This document shows, piece after piece, positions 43,210-52,479 of a stretch of 64,000 nt of DNA. Numbering within the stretch: the stretch's first letter is position 1; the number at the start of each line of letters is the position of its first letter. Below the pieces are notes generated by a model. It saw nothing but the letters and a program-made list of their open reading frames with translations. It made no database searches and was not told where the DNA came from. The position numbers and the translations under genes are program-made. Source of the stretch: UBA2330 sp049293015 (lineage in GTDB: Bacteria; Bacteroidota; Ignavibacteria; Tepidaquicellales; Tepidaquicellaceae); the NCBI GenBank assembly GCA_049293015.1, contig JBATSB010000111.1, positions 25,299 through 89,298 on the forward strand, in the 5' to 3' direction.

Positions 43210-44634
43210 TTACTTCTTCCTGTTCCAAAAAATATAAAAAGGAATTCCGCTAAGCACAAGCAATAATCCGAGACCTGCATCACGCGGATTCTGAATGATC
43301 GTTACGACAACTAAAGTGATACAAAACAAAACAAAGATCATCGGCAATATTGGATAACCAAAAGTTTTATAAGGTCTGTGATGATCCTTCATTTTTCTTC
43401 TCAACACAAACACGCCGAAAGCTCCTGCCCCATAAAAAATAAATGATGCAAAAATTACCATGTCAGTGAGCTGATCGAATGTTCCTGAAAGAACTAATAA
43501 GCAAGCCCAGACGCCTTGTATTATAAGCGAAGTGTATGGAGTTTTAAAAGTCGGATGGACATTCCCTGCGGATTTGAAAAATAATTTGTCTCGTGACATT
43601 GCAAAATAGATCCGTGATGATGCGAGGATAGTGCCGTTTGTAGTTCCGAAAGTAGAGACCATTATAAGAATTGATATAAAAAATGCACCACCGAATCCGA
43701 GAAATTTCCTCATCACCTCGACAGCAATTATCGTATTTTCTTTCTGAGCAATCTCAATAATTTCATTAACCGGCATTACATAAAGAAAGACAAAATTTGT
43801 AAGCAGATAAACTCCGATGACAACCAATACTCCTGTACAAAGTGCTATTGGAATATTCTTTTTAGGATTCTTAACTTCGCCGCCGAGATACCCGATATTA
43901 TTCCATCCGTCATAAGCCCAGAAAGCACCAAGCATTGCAGCAAACATCGCACCAAAGAGACCAAGCGAAGTGCCATATTCCGCAGAAGGATTTACTCCGA
44001 GCGGAGCGACATTATCCACAGATCCGCCGCTTAATGTCAGTCCTAAAAAAATTATTGTAAGTATTCCGAGTACTTTCAGAGTTGTGAAAATATTATTAAT
44101 GTAACCTCCGAAAATAACTCCGAGATAATTGGCGACTGTAAGAAAAATGATTGTAGCAATGGTCAGTGCCTTTACACCAAAGCTCGCGAATGGGTAGAAT
44201 ATTCCGAGTATGTTAAAACTTTCCATAGAAGCACTGAGATGTGGCAGCGGCAGAACTGCATTTACGGATTCGGCAAACACATAAGCGATCGATGCAATGG
44301 ATGCAGACTGAATGACAGAGAAGCATGACCATCCGTATATGAATGCAAATGCTTTACCGTACATTTCTTTAAAATAAACATACTGTCCGCCCGGTGCTGC
44401 GATAAGTCCGGCTATCTCTGCATTTGTGACGGCTCCGATTAAAGTTATGAGTCCTGCAATCACCCAGCATGCAAGAAGTAATCCGCCTGACTGCAGATCC
44501 ATTGCCATAGGTGCGGCTTTCTTGAATATCCCTGAGCCGATCATGGAACTGATGACTATTAAAATTGCTGTCATCAGTCCAAGTCGTGTAAGTAATCCGC
44601 TTGAATGAACTTCGGATGGATTTTTATCAGTCAT
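43210..44634 (-). CDS. APC-superfamily amino acid permease
   Basis: 474 residues with about 12 hydrophobic segments. TM1 has the substrate-binding break IGSGIFKKA (the conserved GSGIF), and TM6 has GAFWAYDGWNNIGYLGGEVKNPKKNIPIAL, a strong match to LAT-type amino acid transporters. The likely substrate is a neutral amino acid, by exchange or proton symport; it cannot be specified. It is the last gene of a three-gene unit after two phosphofructokinases (25-base gap), a link without obvious metabolic logic. Confidence 0.93.
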   Translation of the reverse strand: MTDKNPSEVHSSGLLTRLGLMTAILIVISSMIGSGIFKKAAPMAMDLQSGGLLLACWVIAGLITLIGAVTNAEIAGLIAAPGGQYVYFKEMYGKAFAFIYGWSCFSVIQSASIASIAYVFAESVNAVLPLPHLSASMESFNILGIFYPFASFGVKALTIATIIFLTVANYLGVIFGGYINNIFTTLKVLGILTIIFLGLTLSGGSVDNVAPLGVNPSAEYGTSLGLFGAMFAAMLGAFWAYDGWNNIGYLGGEVKNPKKNIPIALCTGVLVVIGVYLLTNFVFLYVMPVNEIIEIAQKENTIIAVEVMRKFLGFGGAFFISILIMVSTFGTTNGTILASSRIYFAMSRDKLFFKSAGNVHPTFKTPYTSLIIQGVWACLLVLSGTFDQLTDMVIFASFIFYGAGAFGVFVLRRKMKDHHRPYKTFGYPILPMIFVLFCITLVVVTIIQNPRDAGLGLLLVLSGIPFYIFWNRKK

Positions 44635-44659
44635 TTTTTATATTTTTAAATAAAATATT

Positions 44660-45691
44660 TTATTTAAAGAAAACCTGTGCTACATCGTATAGATCTTTGT
44701 CAACAGTCTTCAACTTTCCGATAGCTTCAGTGATAGGAATATCAACCATCTCATTTGCCTGCAGCGCAGCCATCCTTCCGAATTTTTTTTCATTCACCAT
44801 TTCGACTGCATAGATACCAAGTCTAGTTCCAAGTACTCTGTCAAAAGCAGACGGCACTCCTCCTCTCTGTACATGACCAAGTATTGTAGCTCTGCATTCA
44901 AATCCTGTCCTTCTTTCAATTTCATCTGCAAGAAAATTACTGATACCTCCAAGTCTTTCTCTTCCAAAGTCATCCAGCTTTGCAGTCCCTTTTTTCTTAG
45001 CCATGCTTTTATCGTCGAACTTAGCACCTTCAGCAATTACTATTATTGAAAAAAGTTTTCCTCTTTTATATCTGCTTTTTAGAATTTTTATCACATCAGA
45101 GATTTTCGTTTTGACTTCAGGAATAATAACTGCATCAGCTCCGCCTGCTATTCCACTGTAAAGAGCAATCCATCCTGCATGTCTTCCCATTACTTCAAGT
45201 ATCATGATCCTGTGGTGAGACTCAGCAGTTGTATGCAAACGGTCTATAGCTTCAGTTGCAATTCCGACTGCAGTATCAAAACCAAAAGTATAATCCGTCC
45301 CGCTTATATCATTGTCAATCGTCTTTGGTACTCCGACAATATTTATACCGGCTTCATATGCCATCTGAGCAATATGCATTGAACCTTCTCCTCCAATTGC
45401 AATGATTGCATCAAATCTTTCGCGTGAAATTTTATGAAGAAGTGTATCCTTCCCGTTCCTCTTTTCAAACGGGCTGAATCTTGATGTTCCTAAAATTGTA
45501 CCGCCTTTGTTTATAATCCCTGCTACACTGTTGAGATCTAATCTTAAATAACTTTCATCAAAGATCCCTTTCCATCCGTTCTTTATTCCAATAGTCTCAA
45601 AACCCAGATGATCAGATTTTCTGACTATAGCCCTTATCACTGCATTCAGACCTGGACAGTCACCACCACTTGTAAGTATTCCTATTTTCAA
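44660..45691 (-). CDS. pfkA: ATP-type 6-phosphofructokinase (group III)
   Basis: 343 residues. GILTSGGDCPGLNAVIRAIV (nucleotide loop) and PKTIDND (catalytic Asp126) are present. The phosphoryl-donor positions read G100-G-E-G-S104 and K123. Gly at the E. coli 104 position predicts ATP as donor; Lys at the 124 position is the group III form. GGEGS instead of GGDGS is also seen in that group. The start codon directly follows the stop codon of the neighbouring PFK homologue, with no gap, which indicates translational coupling. Confidence 0.93.
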   Translation of the reverse strand: MKIGILTSGGDCPGLNAVIRAIVRKSDHLGFETIGIKNGWKGIFDESYLRLDLNSVAGIINKGGTILGTSRFSPFEKRNGKDTLLHKISRERFDAIIAIGGEGSMHIAQMAYEAGINIVGVPKTIDNDISGTDYTFGFDTAVGIATEAIDRLHTTAESHHRIMILEVMGRHAGWIALYSGIAGGADAVIIPEVKTKISDVIKILKSRYKRGKLFSIIVIAEGAKFDDKSMAKKKGTAKLDDFGRERLGGISNFLADEIERRTGFECRATILGHVQRGGVPSAFDRVLGTRLGIYAVEMVNEKKFGRMAALQANEMVDIPITEAIGKLKTVDKDLYDVAQVFFK

Positions 45692-47002
45692 TTAATTGTT
45701 TTTTGATTTATCATCTTCTGCCGGTTTATTTTTTACCAGTGGATCATTTACAAGATATTTAAATTTTTCAATGAACTCTTCTGTTTTCATATTTCCTATC
45801 AGCGCAAGGCGGGCAATATTTTTTAATTCATCAAAATCAGACTTTTCTAATCTTATCATATATTTTCTTGCAACCTGATAACTGTCAGAATCCACATCGA
45901 CTTCACGCGTGCTGATCTTATCTTCATCATTTATTATATCTTCAAACTTGATCGGAATAAGCTGTCCTTTATCCACTGTGACTATAGCACCTGAGTTGTC
46001 ATTTAAAAGATATCGGACCGCTGCATAGCCGAGATCCTGTGTATATTCGCAGTCAAACGGAATCGGATCTGCGCATCTTAGTTCATAGCCTATATCTTTG
46101 TTTACAATAGTAACATTCATACCTCTTTCCCTGAGCCTTCTCCTTACTTCATCTTTAGTGATCCTTCCGATATCAACTTCAGAGAGACGGATATTGCCAT
46201 GAAGATCTTTTTCAAGATTTACATAAGGGTGATTCATTAATTCCTTATGATCGATCTTTGTAATGATACCTTCTGCAAGAATTGCAACTCCGTAAGGATT
46301 TCCCTGTGACATTCTTTTTATGATGGAAGCTTCAAGAATATCACATACTGTTTCAAAACTGATTGTAGTATTTCTGAATTCTTCTCCTATTATAGTAAGA
46401 GTAGCACCTGCTGCTTTTCCTATTCCCAAAGCAAGATGTCCGGCTTTACGACCCATTGAAACTACATAATACCATCTGCGTGTAGTGGCAGCATCGAGCA
46501 TCAGAGACTGCACAACTCTGAATCCAAAATCTCTAGCAGTCTGATATCCGAATGTCGGCATGTTACCAGGCAGCGGCAAGTCATTATCTATTGTCTTCGG
46601 AACATGTGCAACCTGGATCTGTCCCTTCGCAAGCTTATCAATTTTATATGCACTTGTTGCAGTATCATCACCTCCGATAGTAATGAGATAATCCACTGAC
46701 ATCTGCGTCAGAGATTTTAAAGTAGCGTCAAGCATCTCTTTGCTTTTAGCGGGATTAACTCTTGATGTATAAAGAATACTTCCTCCTGTAAAATGAATTC
46801 GGGAAACATCTTCGATTTTTAATTCTCTGAAATGTGTAGAGTCGCCTTTGCTTATATGTTCAAATCCTTCAAGGATCCCGTACACAGTCAGTCCTGAATT
46901 TATTGCTTCAATAGTTACAGACCTGATCACTCCGTTTATACCCGGAGCCGGTCCGCCACCTACTAAAATTGCTAAAGATTTTTTTCTGTAATGATCATCC
47001 AT
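45692..47002 (-). CDS. Pyrophosphate-type 6-phosphofructokinase homologue
   Basis: 436 residues, longer than the neighbour by a C-terminal part. LVGGGPAPGINGVIRS replaces the usual loop. The donor positions read G110-G-D-D113-T and K136 (PKTIDND). Asp at the E. coli 104 position together with Lys at 124 is the known signature of PPi-dependent enzymes, which work reversibly in glycolysis and gluconeogenesis. It is the first gene of the unit PPi-PFK, ATP-PFK, amino acid permease. A run of 7-bp repeats lies 29 bases upstream of its start. Confidence 0.88.
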   Translation of the reverse strand: MDDHYRKKSLAILVGGGPAPGINGVIRSVTIEAINSGLTVYGILEGFEHISKGDSTHFRELKIEDVSRIHFTGGSILYTSRVNPAKSKEMLDATLKSLTQMSVDYLITIGGDDTATSAYKIDKLAKGQIQVAHVPKTIDNDLPLPGNMPTFGYQTARDFGFRVVQSLMLDAATTRRWYYVVSMGRKAGHLALGIGKAAGATLTIIGEEFRNTTISFETVCDILEASIIKRMSQGNPYGVAILAEGIITKIDHKELMNHPYVNLEKDLHGNIRLSEVDIGRITKDEVRRRLRERGMNVTIVNKDIGYELRCADPIPFDCEYTQDLGYAAVRYLLNDNSGAIVTVDKGQLIPIKFEDIINDEDKISTREVDVDSDSYQVARKYMIRLEKSDFDELKNIARLALIGNMKTEEFIEKFKYLVNDPLVKNKPAEDDKSKNN

Positions 47003-47030
47003 GTTAATAAAAATAATTAAAAATTAAAAA

Positions 47031-47079
47031 TTACGAGTTACGAATTACGAGTTACGAGTTATGAGTTATGAGTTATGCC
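47031..47079. repeat. 7-bp tandem repeat (TTACGAG)n in the PFK operon leader
   Basis: Seven consecutive 7-base units, TTACGAG, TTACGAA, TTACGAG, TTACGAG, TTATGAG, TTATGAG, TTATGCC, 29 bases upstream of the PPi-PFK start. The same unit occurs three times inside the T9SS sorting domain gene (38267-38287). Confidence 0.85.
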
Positions 47080-47087
47080 AAATTAAA

Positions 47088-47225
47088 TTCAAGCTGTTTT
47101 AAATTTCATAGCTTTATTTCTAAAAATTATCTGTCCTCGCAGAGTCTCGTGCTCTTCGGACTCTGCGGAATGCTGAATTGATTTCAAGCTGTTTTAAATT
47201 TCATAGCTTTGTTTCTGAAAATTAT
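47088..47225. repeat. 44-bp duplication of a gene 3' end, bracketing a hairpin repeat
   Basis: TTCAAGCTGTTTTAAATTTC-ATAGCTTT(A/G)TTTCT(A/G)AAAATTATC occurs at about 47088-47131 and again at about 47178-47225. The second copy is the 3' end of the membrane synthase gene. Between them sits the GCAGAGTC-type hairpin. Confidence 0.8.
47138..47168. repeat. GCAGAGTC-type hairpin repeat, copy 4
   Basis: CGCAGAGTCTCGTGCTCTTC then GGACTCTGCGG: a stem of about 8-9 bp, 15 bases after the stop codon of the minus-strand gene at 47184. Confidence 0.8.
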
Positions 47226-49637
47226 CATAAGCATTGCAATAAGATAACAGACCGATACGAATATAAAAACAAATCTGAATCCCATTGTCATAGCAAAAAT
47301 TATAGCAATGACCGAGCCAATGACAGAGAAAAATCCGTTGATCGCCCATGAAAATGCAGCAAGACTTTTTTCTGAATTATCGATCTTTTCCATACCCATC
47401 GGAAACGGCATTCCCATAAAAAATCCTAACGGAGCTATTATCAGTATTGAGATCAAAACCCTGTAAATAAGATCAAACCTTGCCATTGCACTAAACAGAT
47501 ACGAATTAAAAACTCCCATCAGTATCGCAATTAATGCTATTAGAAAAAATATTATCTGAAATTTATATTTATTGTTCTTAAGAAATGAATCCGAATATCT
47601 GCTGCCAATCCCTGAGAAAATAAGCATAGATGAGATCACTGTTAAAATTGTATATACAGGTTGTCCAAGTAGTAATGTGAATTTTTGTATCAAAGAAATT
47701 TGTATCATAATATATCCAAGTCCGATCGCCGCAAAATATATCAGAAATGTTTTTCCTGTGGCTTTGCTTTCTAATTTCTTTTTTGCGAGAATGAGAGGGA
47801 GAATTAAAAATGCAAATGCTGTAAGAAGAGTTTGAATTAAAATTACTATTAATGAAGTTTCAGCTACAGGCTTGTCTTTCAGTGCAAGTATTGCTTTGTC
47901 ATCCTGTGAGAACGTTTCCGAAATTCCTTTCATAGTAAGATTTCCAAATCCGATATTCTGATCGAAAAAAGGTTTGTCATCTGTAGCAGGTTCAAGTGTA
48001 GCTTCCGTAATGCCTTCTTCACTTCCTGCGAGACTTCTGAAATTTTCTGATTCTATAAGAGTTTTATAAAAACTTTCTCGCTCGGATAGCGGGTCATACA
48101 TCAGATCAAGACTAAGTGAACTCGATTCTTCCCTGATCTTTAAAATATCTTCTGCTGAAAAGCCATCCTTTTTATACAATACACCTGCAAGAAAACTTTT
48201 CTCACCTTCGAAATCATTCGGCGGTCTTCTGAATATTATAAAACAATTCTTACTGTCTTCAAGTCCGCCGCTGTTCTCAAGTCTTGCTTCTTTTAATGTT
48301 GTAATTAATTTCGGTAACTGAGTTTCAGGTCTTGAGATGTAAAGCATGCCTCCTTTATTATTGAGATGATGAAGATATTCTTTGACTGCCTCCTTTGTGA
48401 GAATATAATTTTCTACCATACTCATTGCACCGCTGGACATTGCAGATGCTGAAATAGTATGAGCTGAAATTATCACATCATAAACTATTCTTTTGGAATT
48501 TAAAATATTCCTCGCATCATCAGTAATGAGATTTACACTTTTATTATTTTTTACAAGCGGACCTGTCCAGTACTGAAGAGAGTTTTCTATATAGTCATTT
48601 AAGATTCCGTTGATCTCTACTGCTTTAATATTTTTTGCATTATGATAAAGTCCTGCTAAAATTTCTCCGCCTCCTGCTGAACCTATTATAAAAACTTTTT
48701 CCGCTGAGTCTTTAAGAACGTATGCAAGATTTGATGCATCAGCCGGTTTTGTTTTAGGCGGCAGCGAAGTGACATTAGGAATATTTGTTGTAGCATTTCC
48801 CGCGTCAATAATTGCAAGATAAATATCATAACCATCCTGTGATTTATCTTCATCCTTCATGACGTCAATCTTTGAAAAAATATTCCAGTCAGTTCTTACT
48901 TTTAGATCAGGTCTGTCCTTAACATAATTCCCATAAATTTTATTTTCAGTAATGCTGATCGGAAGTCTCTCGTCTGAATTTATCAGAAATGTCAGAGACA
49001 GTGCCATTAAGATCACCGAAATAAGTGAAATGGTTTTATATTTTTCATATGAAAATAAAACTGCAGCAAGAAATCCCATCGCTGCAACTACAGCAACAGC
49101 ACCGCTTCCGCCGGTTATTGGTATCAGAATAATAAATAGAATGCATGAAATACCTGCACCTGTCAGATCATAAAAATATAATTTCGAAACATCTTTTTTA
49201 TATCTTACAAGCAGTACTGAGATCACAAGTCCTGCAAAAAAGAAAGGCAGTGTGATCAGGAGATAATAGACAGGCAAATATAAAAACTGAACAGATTCCG
49301 TCAACAGACTAAACGGATCGAATGGAATTTTATTCATCGAGATAAAAGAAAACAATACACTTATGCCATACAAAATTGATAATATGCTGAGGAGCTTATC
49401 GGATTCTATCTTCTCTATCCTGCTGCTGAGTGCAAGCACTACACCGCTGATCCCGAATCCAAGCAGTGCAACACTGATGATCATAAATGCAAAGTGATAC
49501 CAGAGAGAAACTGATAATACGCGTGTAAGTGTAAATTCTAATAACAATGTCGACATTGCAACAATGAAAATTCCTGCGTAGTAAGCCGGTTTTGTAGTGC
49601 CGTGATTGGTACGGTTTAAATTTGTTTTTTTTGCCAA
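47184..49637 (-). CDS. Membrane-embedded spermidine-synthase-like (SAM-fold) protein
   Basis: 817 residues in three parts: seven or so TM segments (residues about 15-210), a Rossmann methyltransferase/aminopropyltransferase-like domain (VFIIGSAGGGEILAGLYHNAKNIKAVEINGILNDYI, then LITDDARNILNSK and YDVIISAHT), and a second block of TM segments (about 610-810) with PLGFFMGMPFPMGMEKI. This architecture matches the 'spermine/spermidine synthase domain' MFS-like proteins, whose reaction is mostly unknown. The usual synthase Asp pair is not evident. It is encoded 7 bases after kdsA. Confidence 0.85.
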   Translation of the reverse strand: MAKKTNLNRTNHGTTKPAYYAGIFIVAMSTLLLEFTLTRVLSVSLWYHFAFMIISVALLGFGISGVVLALSSRIEKIESDKLLSILSILYGISVLFSFISMNKIPFDPFSLLTESVQFLYLPVYYLLITLPFFFAGLVISVLLVRYKKDVSKLYFYDLTGAGISCILFIILIPITGGSGAVAVVAAMGFLAAVLFSYEKYKTISLISVILMALSLTFLINSDERLPISITENKIYGNYVKDRPDLKVRTDWNIFSKIDVMKDEDKSQDGYDIYLAIIDAGNATTNIPNVTSLPPKTKPADASNLAYVLKDSAEKVFIIGSAGGGEILAGLYHNAKNIKAVEINGILNDYIENSLQYWTGPLVKNNKSVNLITDDARNILNSKRIVYDVIISAHTISASAMSSGAMSMVENYILTKEAVKEYLHHLNNKGGMLYISRPETQLPKLITTLKEARLENSGGLEDSKNCFIIFRRPPNDFEGEKSFLAGVLYKKDGFSAEDILKIREESSSLSLDLMYDPLSERESFYKTLIESENFRSLAGSEEGITEATLEPATDDKPFFDQNIGFGNLTMKGISETFSQDDKAILALKDKPVAETSLIVILIQTLLTAFAFLILPLILAKKKLESKATGKTFLIYFAAIGLGYIMIQISLIQKFTLLLGQPVYTILTVISSMLIFSGIGSRYSDSFLKNNKYKFQIIFFLIALIAILMGVFNSYLFSAMARFDLIYRVLISILIIAPLGFFMGMPFPMGMEKIDNSEKSLAAFSWAINGFFSVIGSVIAIIFAMTMGFRFVFIFVSVCYLIAMLMIIFRNKAMKFKTA

Positions 49638-49644
49638 ACTTATT

Positions 49645-50469
49645 TTAAAGTTTAAAATTTAGTTTATGAATAGAGATAAGTTCTTTTAAAAGACTTTCCA
49701 TTTTATCTAATTTCAACATGCTGTCAGCATCACTTAGAGCTTTTTTTGGATCGGGATGAGTTTCAATAAAAAATCCGTCCACACCTGCCGCTGCTGCAGC
49801 TCTTGACAGAGGAGCTATGAATTCAGGATTTCCACCGCTTACTCCTTTATTACCCGAAGGCATCTGTACAGAATGTGTCGCATCAAAGATCACAGGATAA
49901 CCCGTCTTTTTCATAATGACAAGACTTCTCATATCCACTACTAAATTATTATATCCGAATGTAGTACCTCTTTCTGTGAGCAATATTTTTTTGTTACCTG
50001 TTGCTTCAACTTTTTTTGCCTGAAAGATCATGTCAGCCGGTGCCATGAACTGACCCTTCTTAATATTCACGATCTTTCCTGTCTCGCCTGCTGCTTCGAG
50101 AAGTTCGGTCTGCCTGCAGAGAAATGCAGGTATTTGTAAAACATCTGCGACCTCTGCTGCTAATTCTGCATCGAGTTCGGAATGAATGTCAGTCAATATC
50201 GGTACGTCAAATTCTTTTTTCGCAAGTGCAAGAATATTCAGTGACTCATCTATTCCAAGAGTTCTGAAAGACGATGTAGAAGTTCTGTTTGCTTTTATAA
50301 AAGAAGATTTGAAAATAAAAGGAAGATTATACTTTTCTGAAAGCTTTTTCAAAGTTTCGCAGGTTTTGAAAATAATCTGTTTCGATTCTACCACACAGGG
50401 TCCTGATATCAGAAGAAAGTTTTCAGGGTATTTTAGTTTTAATTCTTTTTTAAAATATGATGGGAGCAT
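49645..50469 (-). CDS. kdsA: 3-deoxy-8-phosphooctulonate (KDO-8-P) synthase
   Basis: 274 residues. It condenses arabinose-5-phosphate with phosphoenolpyruvate for KDO of lipopolysaccharide. Family blocks: LLISGPCVVESK, FKSSFIKANRTSTSSFRTLG, PILTDIHSELDAELAAEVADVLQIPAFLCRQTELL, NIKKGQFMAP, VIFDATHSVQMPSGNKGVSGGNPEFI and DGFFIETHPDPKKALSD. It confirms a lipopolysaccharide-type outer membrane. It is the middle gene of the unit trmH-like, kdsA, membrane synthase (gaps of 5 and 7 bases). Confidence 0.97.
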   Translation of the reverse strand: MLPSYFKKELKLKYPENFLLISGPCVVESKQIIFKTCETLKKLSEKYNLPFIFKSSFIKANRTSTSSFRTLGIDESLNILALAKKEFDVPILTDIHSELDAELAAEVADVLQIPAFLCRQTELLEAAGETGKIVNIKKGQFMAPADMIFQAKKVEATGNKKILLTERGTTFGYNNLVVDMRSLVIMKKTGYPVIFDATHSVQMPSGNKGVSGGNPEFIAPLSRAAAAAGVDGFFIETHPDPKKALSDADSMLKLDKMESLLKELISIHKLNFKL

Positions 50470-50474
50470 TTAAT

Positions 50475-51062
50475 TTATCTGTTTAAATAATCTGTTAATT
50501 TTTCTTTAAGTTCAGTTTTTGTGTATCCGGATTTTTCATACATACCTTTTTGAAGTCTCTGTCTGAGTGCTTCATATACACAGACTGCAGCAGCTACTGA
50601 GACATTCAGCGATTGAATAAGCCCAAACATTGGAATTAAAAAATTTTTATCCGACAATTCTTTCACTTCATCTGATACTCCTGAATGTTCATTGCCAAGG
50701 ACGATCGCCACTTTTTTTGTCAGATCAAGATCATAAAGATTAAGATCCTTTTTTTTGTTTTCACTCATGTGAGTGGAGTATATGTGGAACTTATTTTTCC
50801 TCAGCTCATCAAAACAATCTTTCACATTCTCAAACTTTTCCGTAGTGATCCATTTTTTAGCACTTGCTGAAGAAGTCTTTCCGATCTTTGGAAATTTAGT
50901 TGTATTATAGACCAGAAAAATTTTATCAATACCGGCAGCTTCTGCACTCCTGAAAATAGCACTGACATTATGAGGATCATGAATATTCTCTAATACGAGC
51001 GTTAAAAACTTCTGCCGTTTACTGATCACATGACTGAACTTATTAAATCTTTTTGGAGTCAA
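50475..51062 (-). CDS. trmH: TrmH/SpoU-family RNA 2'-O-methyltransferase
   Basis: 195 residues. The SPOUT knot motifs are visible: LVLENIHDPHNVSAIFRSAEAAG (motif 1), KVAIVLGNEHSGVSDEV (motif 2, with the conserved Glu) and IPMFGLIQSLNVSVAAAVCVYE (motif 3). It resembles TrmH, which methylates G18 of tRNA, more than the larger rRNA enzymes because it lacks an N-terminal L30e-like domain. It is the first gene of a minus-strand unit with kdsA. Confidence 0.92.
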   Translation of the reverse strand: MTPKRFNKFSHVISKRQKFLTLVLENIHDPHNVSAIFRSAEAAGIDKIFLVYNTTKFPKIGKTSSASAKKWITTEKFENVKDCFDELRKNKFHIYSTHMSENKKKDLNLYDLDLTKKVAIVLGNEHSGVSDEVKELSDKNFLIPMFGLIQSLNVSVAAAVCVYEALRQRLQKGMYEKSGYTKTELKEKLTDYLNR

Positions 51063-51132
51063 CTATGTTTGGAATTTTAAATCAAAAATTAATTAATTAA
51101 CTTTCTTTAAACAATTAACAAATCATGTTATT

Positions 51133-51771
51133 ATGAAAAAATTATCTATTCCTATAATTACAATATTTATACTTACAATAATATTCACCTCTGTTTCAAA
51201 TTCCCAGATCAAATATACCAAACCCGAACCCAGAAACATATGGGGCATAGGATTTTCTTATTCAGAAAGAGGATTCGGACCTTCAGCAAGCTTTTTTTTA
51301 CCTACAGGGAAAACTACAGATGTTTTTATTAATGTTCTTTTTTCAAATGTTACTGATTCCAGGGAGATAGAAAGGACTGATCTATTCGGGAATACATATG
51401 TAGCAAATAAATTAAACAGAGTTTTTATGATGCCCGTAAGTATTGGATTAAGGAAGGAATTATTTAAGGATGATATTGAAGGTGAATTTGTACCGATATT
51501 TAATATAGGTATTTCACCGACTTTAATTTTTCTCAATCCTTATGACAGGGATTTCTTTTCAGCGCTGGGTTATACTACCACTCAATTCGGACTCGGCGGG
51601 TTTACGGGTCTAGGTGTGAGTTTCAGACAAAGTCAGAGTATGTCGTTAAACTTCAATCTGAGTTACTATTATATTTCTGCTCTGGGTGATCCAGTTCAAA
51701 GTCTTGAAGGAAGTAATATTTATAATGTCGGAGGATTGCAGCTGGGATTTGCAATTAACTTTATGAAATGA
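51133..51771 (+). CDS. Outer-membrane beta-barrel-like protein, unknown
   Basis: 212 residues with a signal peptide (residues 1-24, ending near SNSQIK). The mature part shows alternating aromatic and polar strands (IWGIGFSYSERGFGPSASFFLP, KTTDVFINVLFSN, MPVSIGLRKELF, LNFNLSYYYISAL, VGGLQLGFAINFMK). This is typical of a small eight- to ten-strand barrel, and the C-terminal strand ends in hydrophobic residues. No family was recognised. It is transcribed alone, divergent from trmH. Confidence 0.7.
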   Translation: MKKLSIPIITIFILTIIFTSVSNSQIKYTKPEPRNIWGIGFSYSERGFGPSASFFLPTGKTTDVFINVLFSNVTDSREIERTDLFGNTYVANKLNRVFMMPVSIGLRKELFKDDIEGEFVPIFNIGISPTLIFLNPYDRDFFSALGYTTTQFGLGGFTGLGVSFRQSQSMSLNFNLSYYYISALGDPVQSLEGSNIYNVGGLQLGFAINFMK

Positions 51772-51880
51772 TCCGGATATGAATTTTCATCTCTGTTACA
51801 AACCTTTACATTTTAAAAACATCTCTGTAATAAATACTTCGTATTTTTGTAATGAATTTATTTACTAAATTATAATAATA

Positions 51881-51886
51881 AGGAGA
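51881..51886 (+). promoter_or_regulatory. Strong Shine-Dalgarno site of the Spy-like gene
   Basis: AGGAGA six bases before the ATG, nearly the same leader as that of the VOC gene. Confidence 0.7.
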
Positions 51887-51892
51887 TAAGAA

Positions 51893-52426
51893 ATGTCAGA
51901 TCAATTTAAACAACCGACATCAGCAACAGCAAAGAAAACTTTTTTAAAAAGAACCGGGGTAAGGATTGCACTTTTAATAATGCTGATATTATTTGGAGTG
52001 ATCACTGTTAAAGGAATAGCAATTGCAAAGAACATTCACAAATTGGCAGACGGTCCGGAAGGATTCATTATTGACAAGATCTCAGAAAAGCTCGACCTCA
52101 ACTCTTCACAAAAAGCTCAGGTGGAAAGAATAAAAGATCAGATAAAAGAGAAAATGGAATCAAATAAACCTGATCGTGAAAATATGATGAAAGAATTTTC
52201 TGAAGAATTTACAAAAAGCACTCTTGATAAAAACAGCATACTGGATCATATGAAAAAAAATGAAAGTAAGAGAGAAGAAATGAAAACTTTTATGATTGAC
52301 AAGCTTGTGGAGTTTCATGCAATACTTACTCCTGAGCAGAGAGTAAAAGCTGTTGAGCTGATGATTGAAATGAAAGATAAACATCCGCCAAGAGGACCAG
52401 GAAATTTTCAGGACAAAGGGAATTGA
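51893..52426 (+). CDS. Spy/CpxP-like LTxxQ periplasmic stress protein
   Basis: 177 residues with one N-terminal membrane segment (residues about 23-44) and a helical periplasmic part. The two family motifs are visible: KLDLNSSQKAQVERI and AILTPEQRVKAVELM, the LTxxQ type. In proteobacteria such proteins are chaperones or feedback regulators of the Cpx envelope-stress system. A Cpx-like response regulator and histidine kinase follow directly, so the same logic is likely here. The segment may remain as a membrane anchor instead of being cleaved. Confidence 0.85.
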   Translation: MSDQFKQPTSATAKKTFLKRTGVRIALLIMLILFGVITVKGIAIAKNIHKLADGPEGFIIDKISEKLDLNSSQKAQVERIKDQIKEKMESNKPDRENMMKEFSEEFTKSTLDKNSILDHMKKNESKREEMKTFMIDKLVEFHAILTPEQRVKAVELMIEMKDKHPPRGPGNFQDKGN

Positions 52427-52449
52427 AATTAATCTAAATTAATCTAAAT

Positions 52450-52479
52450 GAAGAGGGGGTATTGCCCCTTCTTTTTATT
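52450..52479 (+). terminator. Terminator or attenuator directly before the response regulator
   Basis: GAAGAGGGG / CCCCTTC stem (one bulged base), loop GTATTG, followed by TTTTTATT that runs right up to the ATG at 52480. It would end the Spy-like message and reduce transcription into the regulator genes. Confidence 0.65.
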
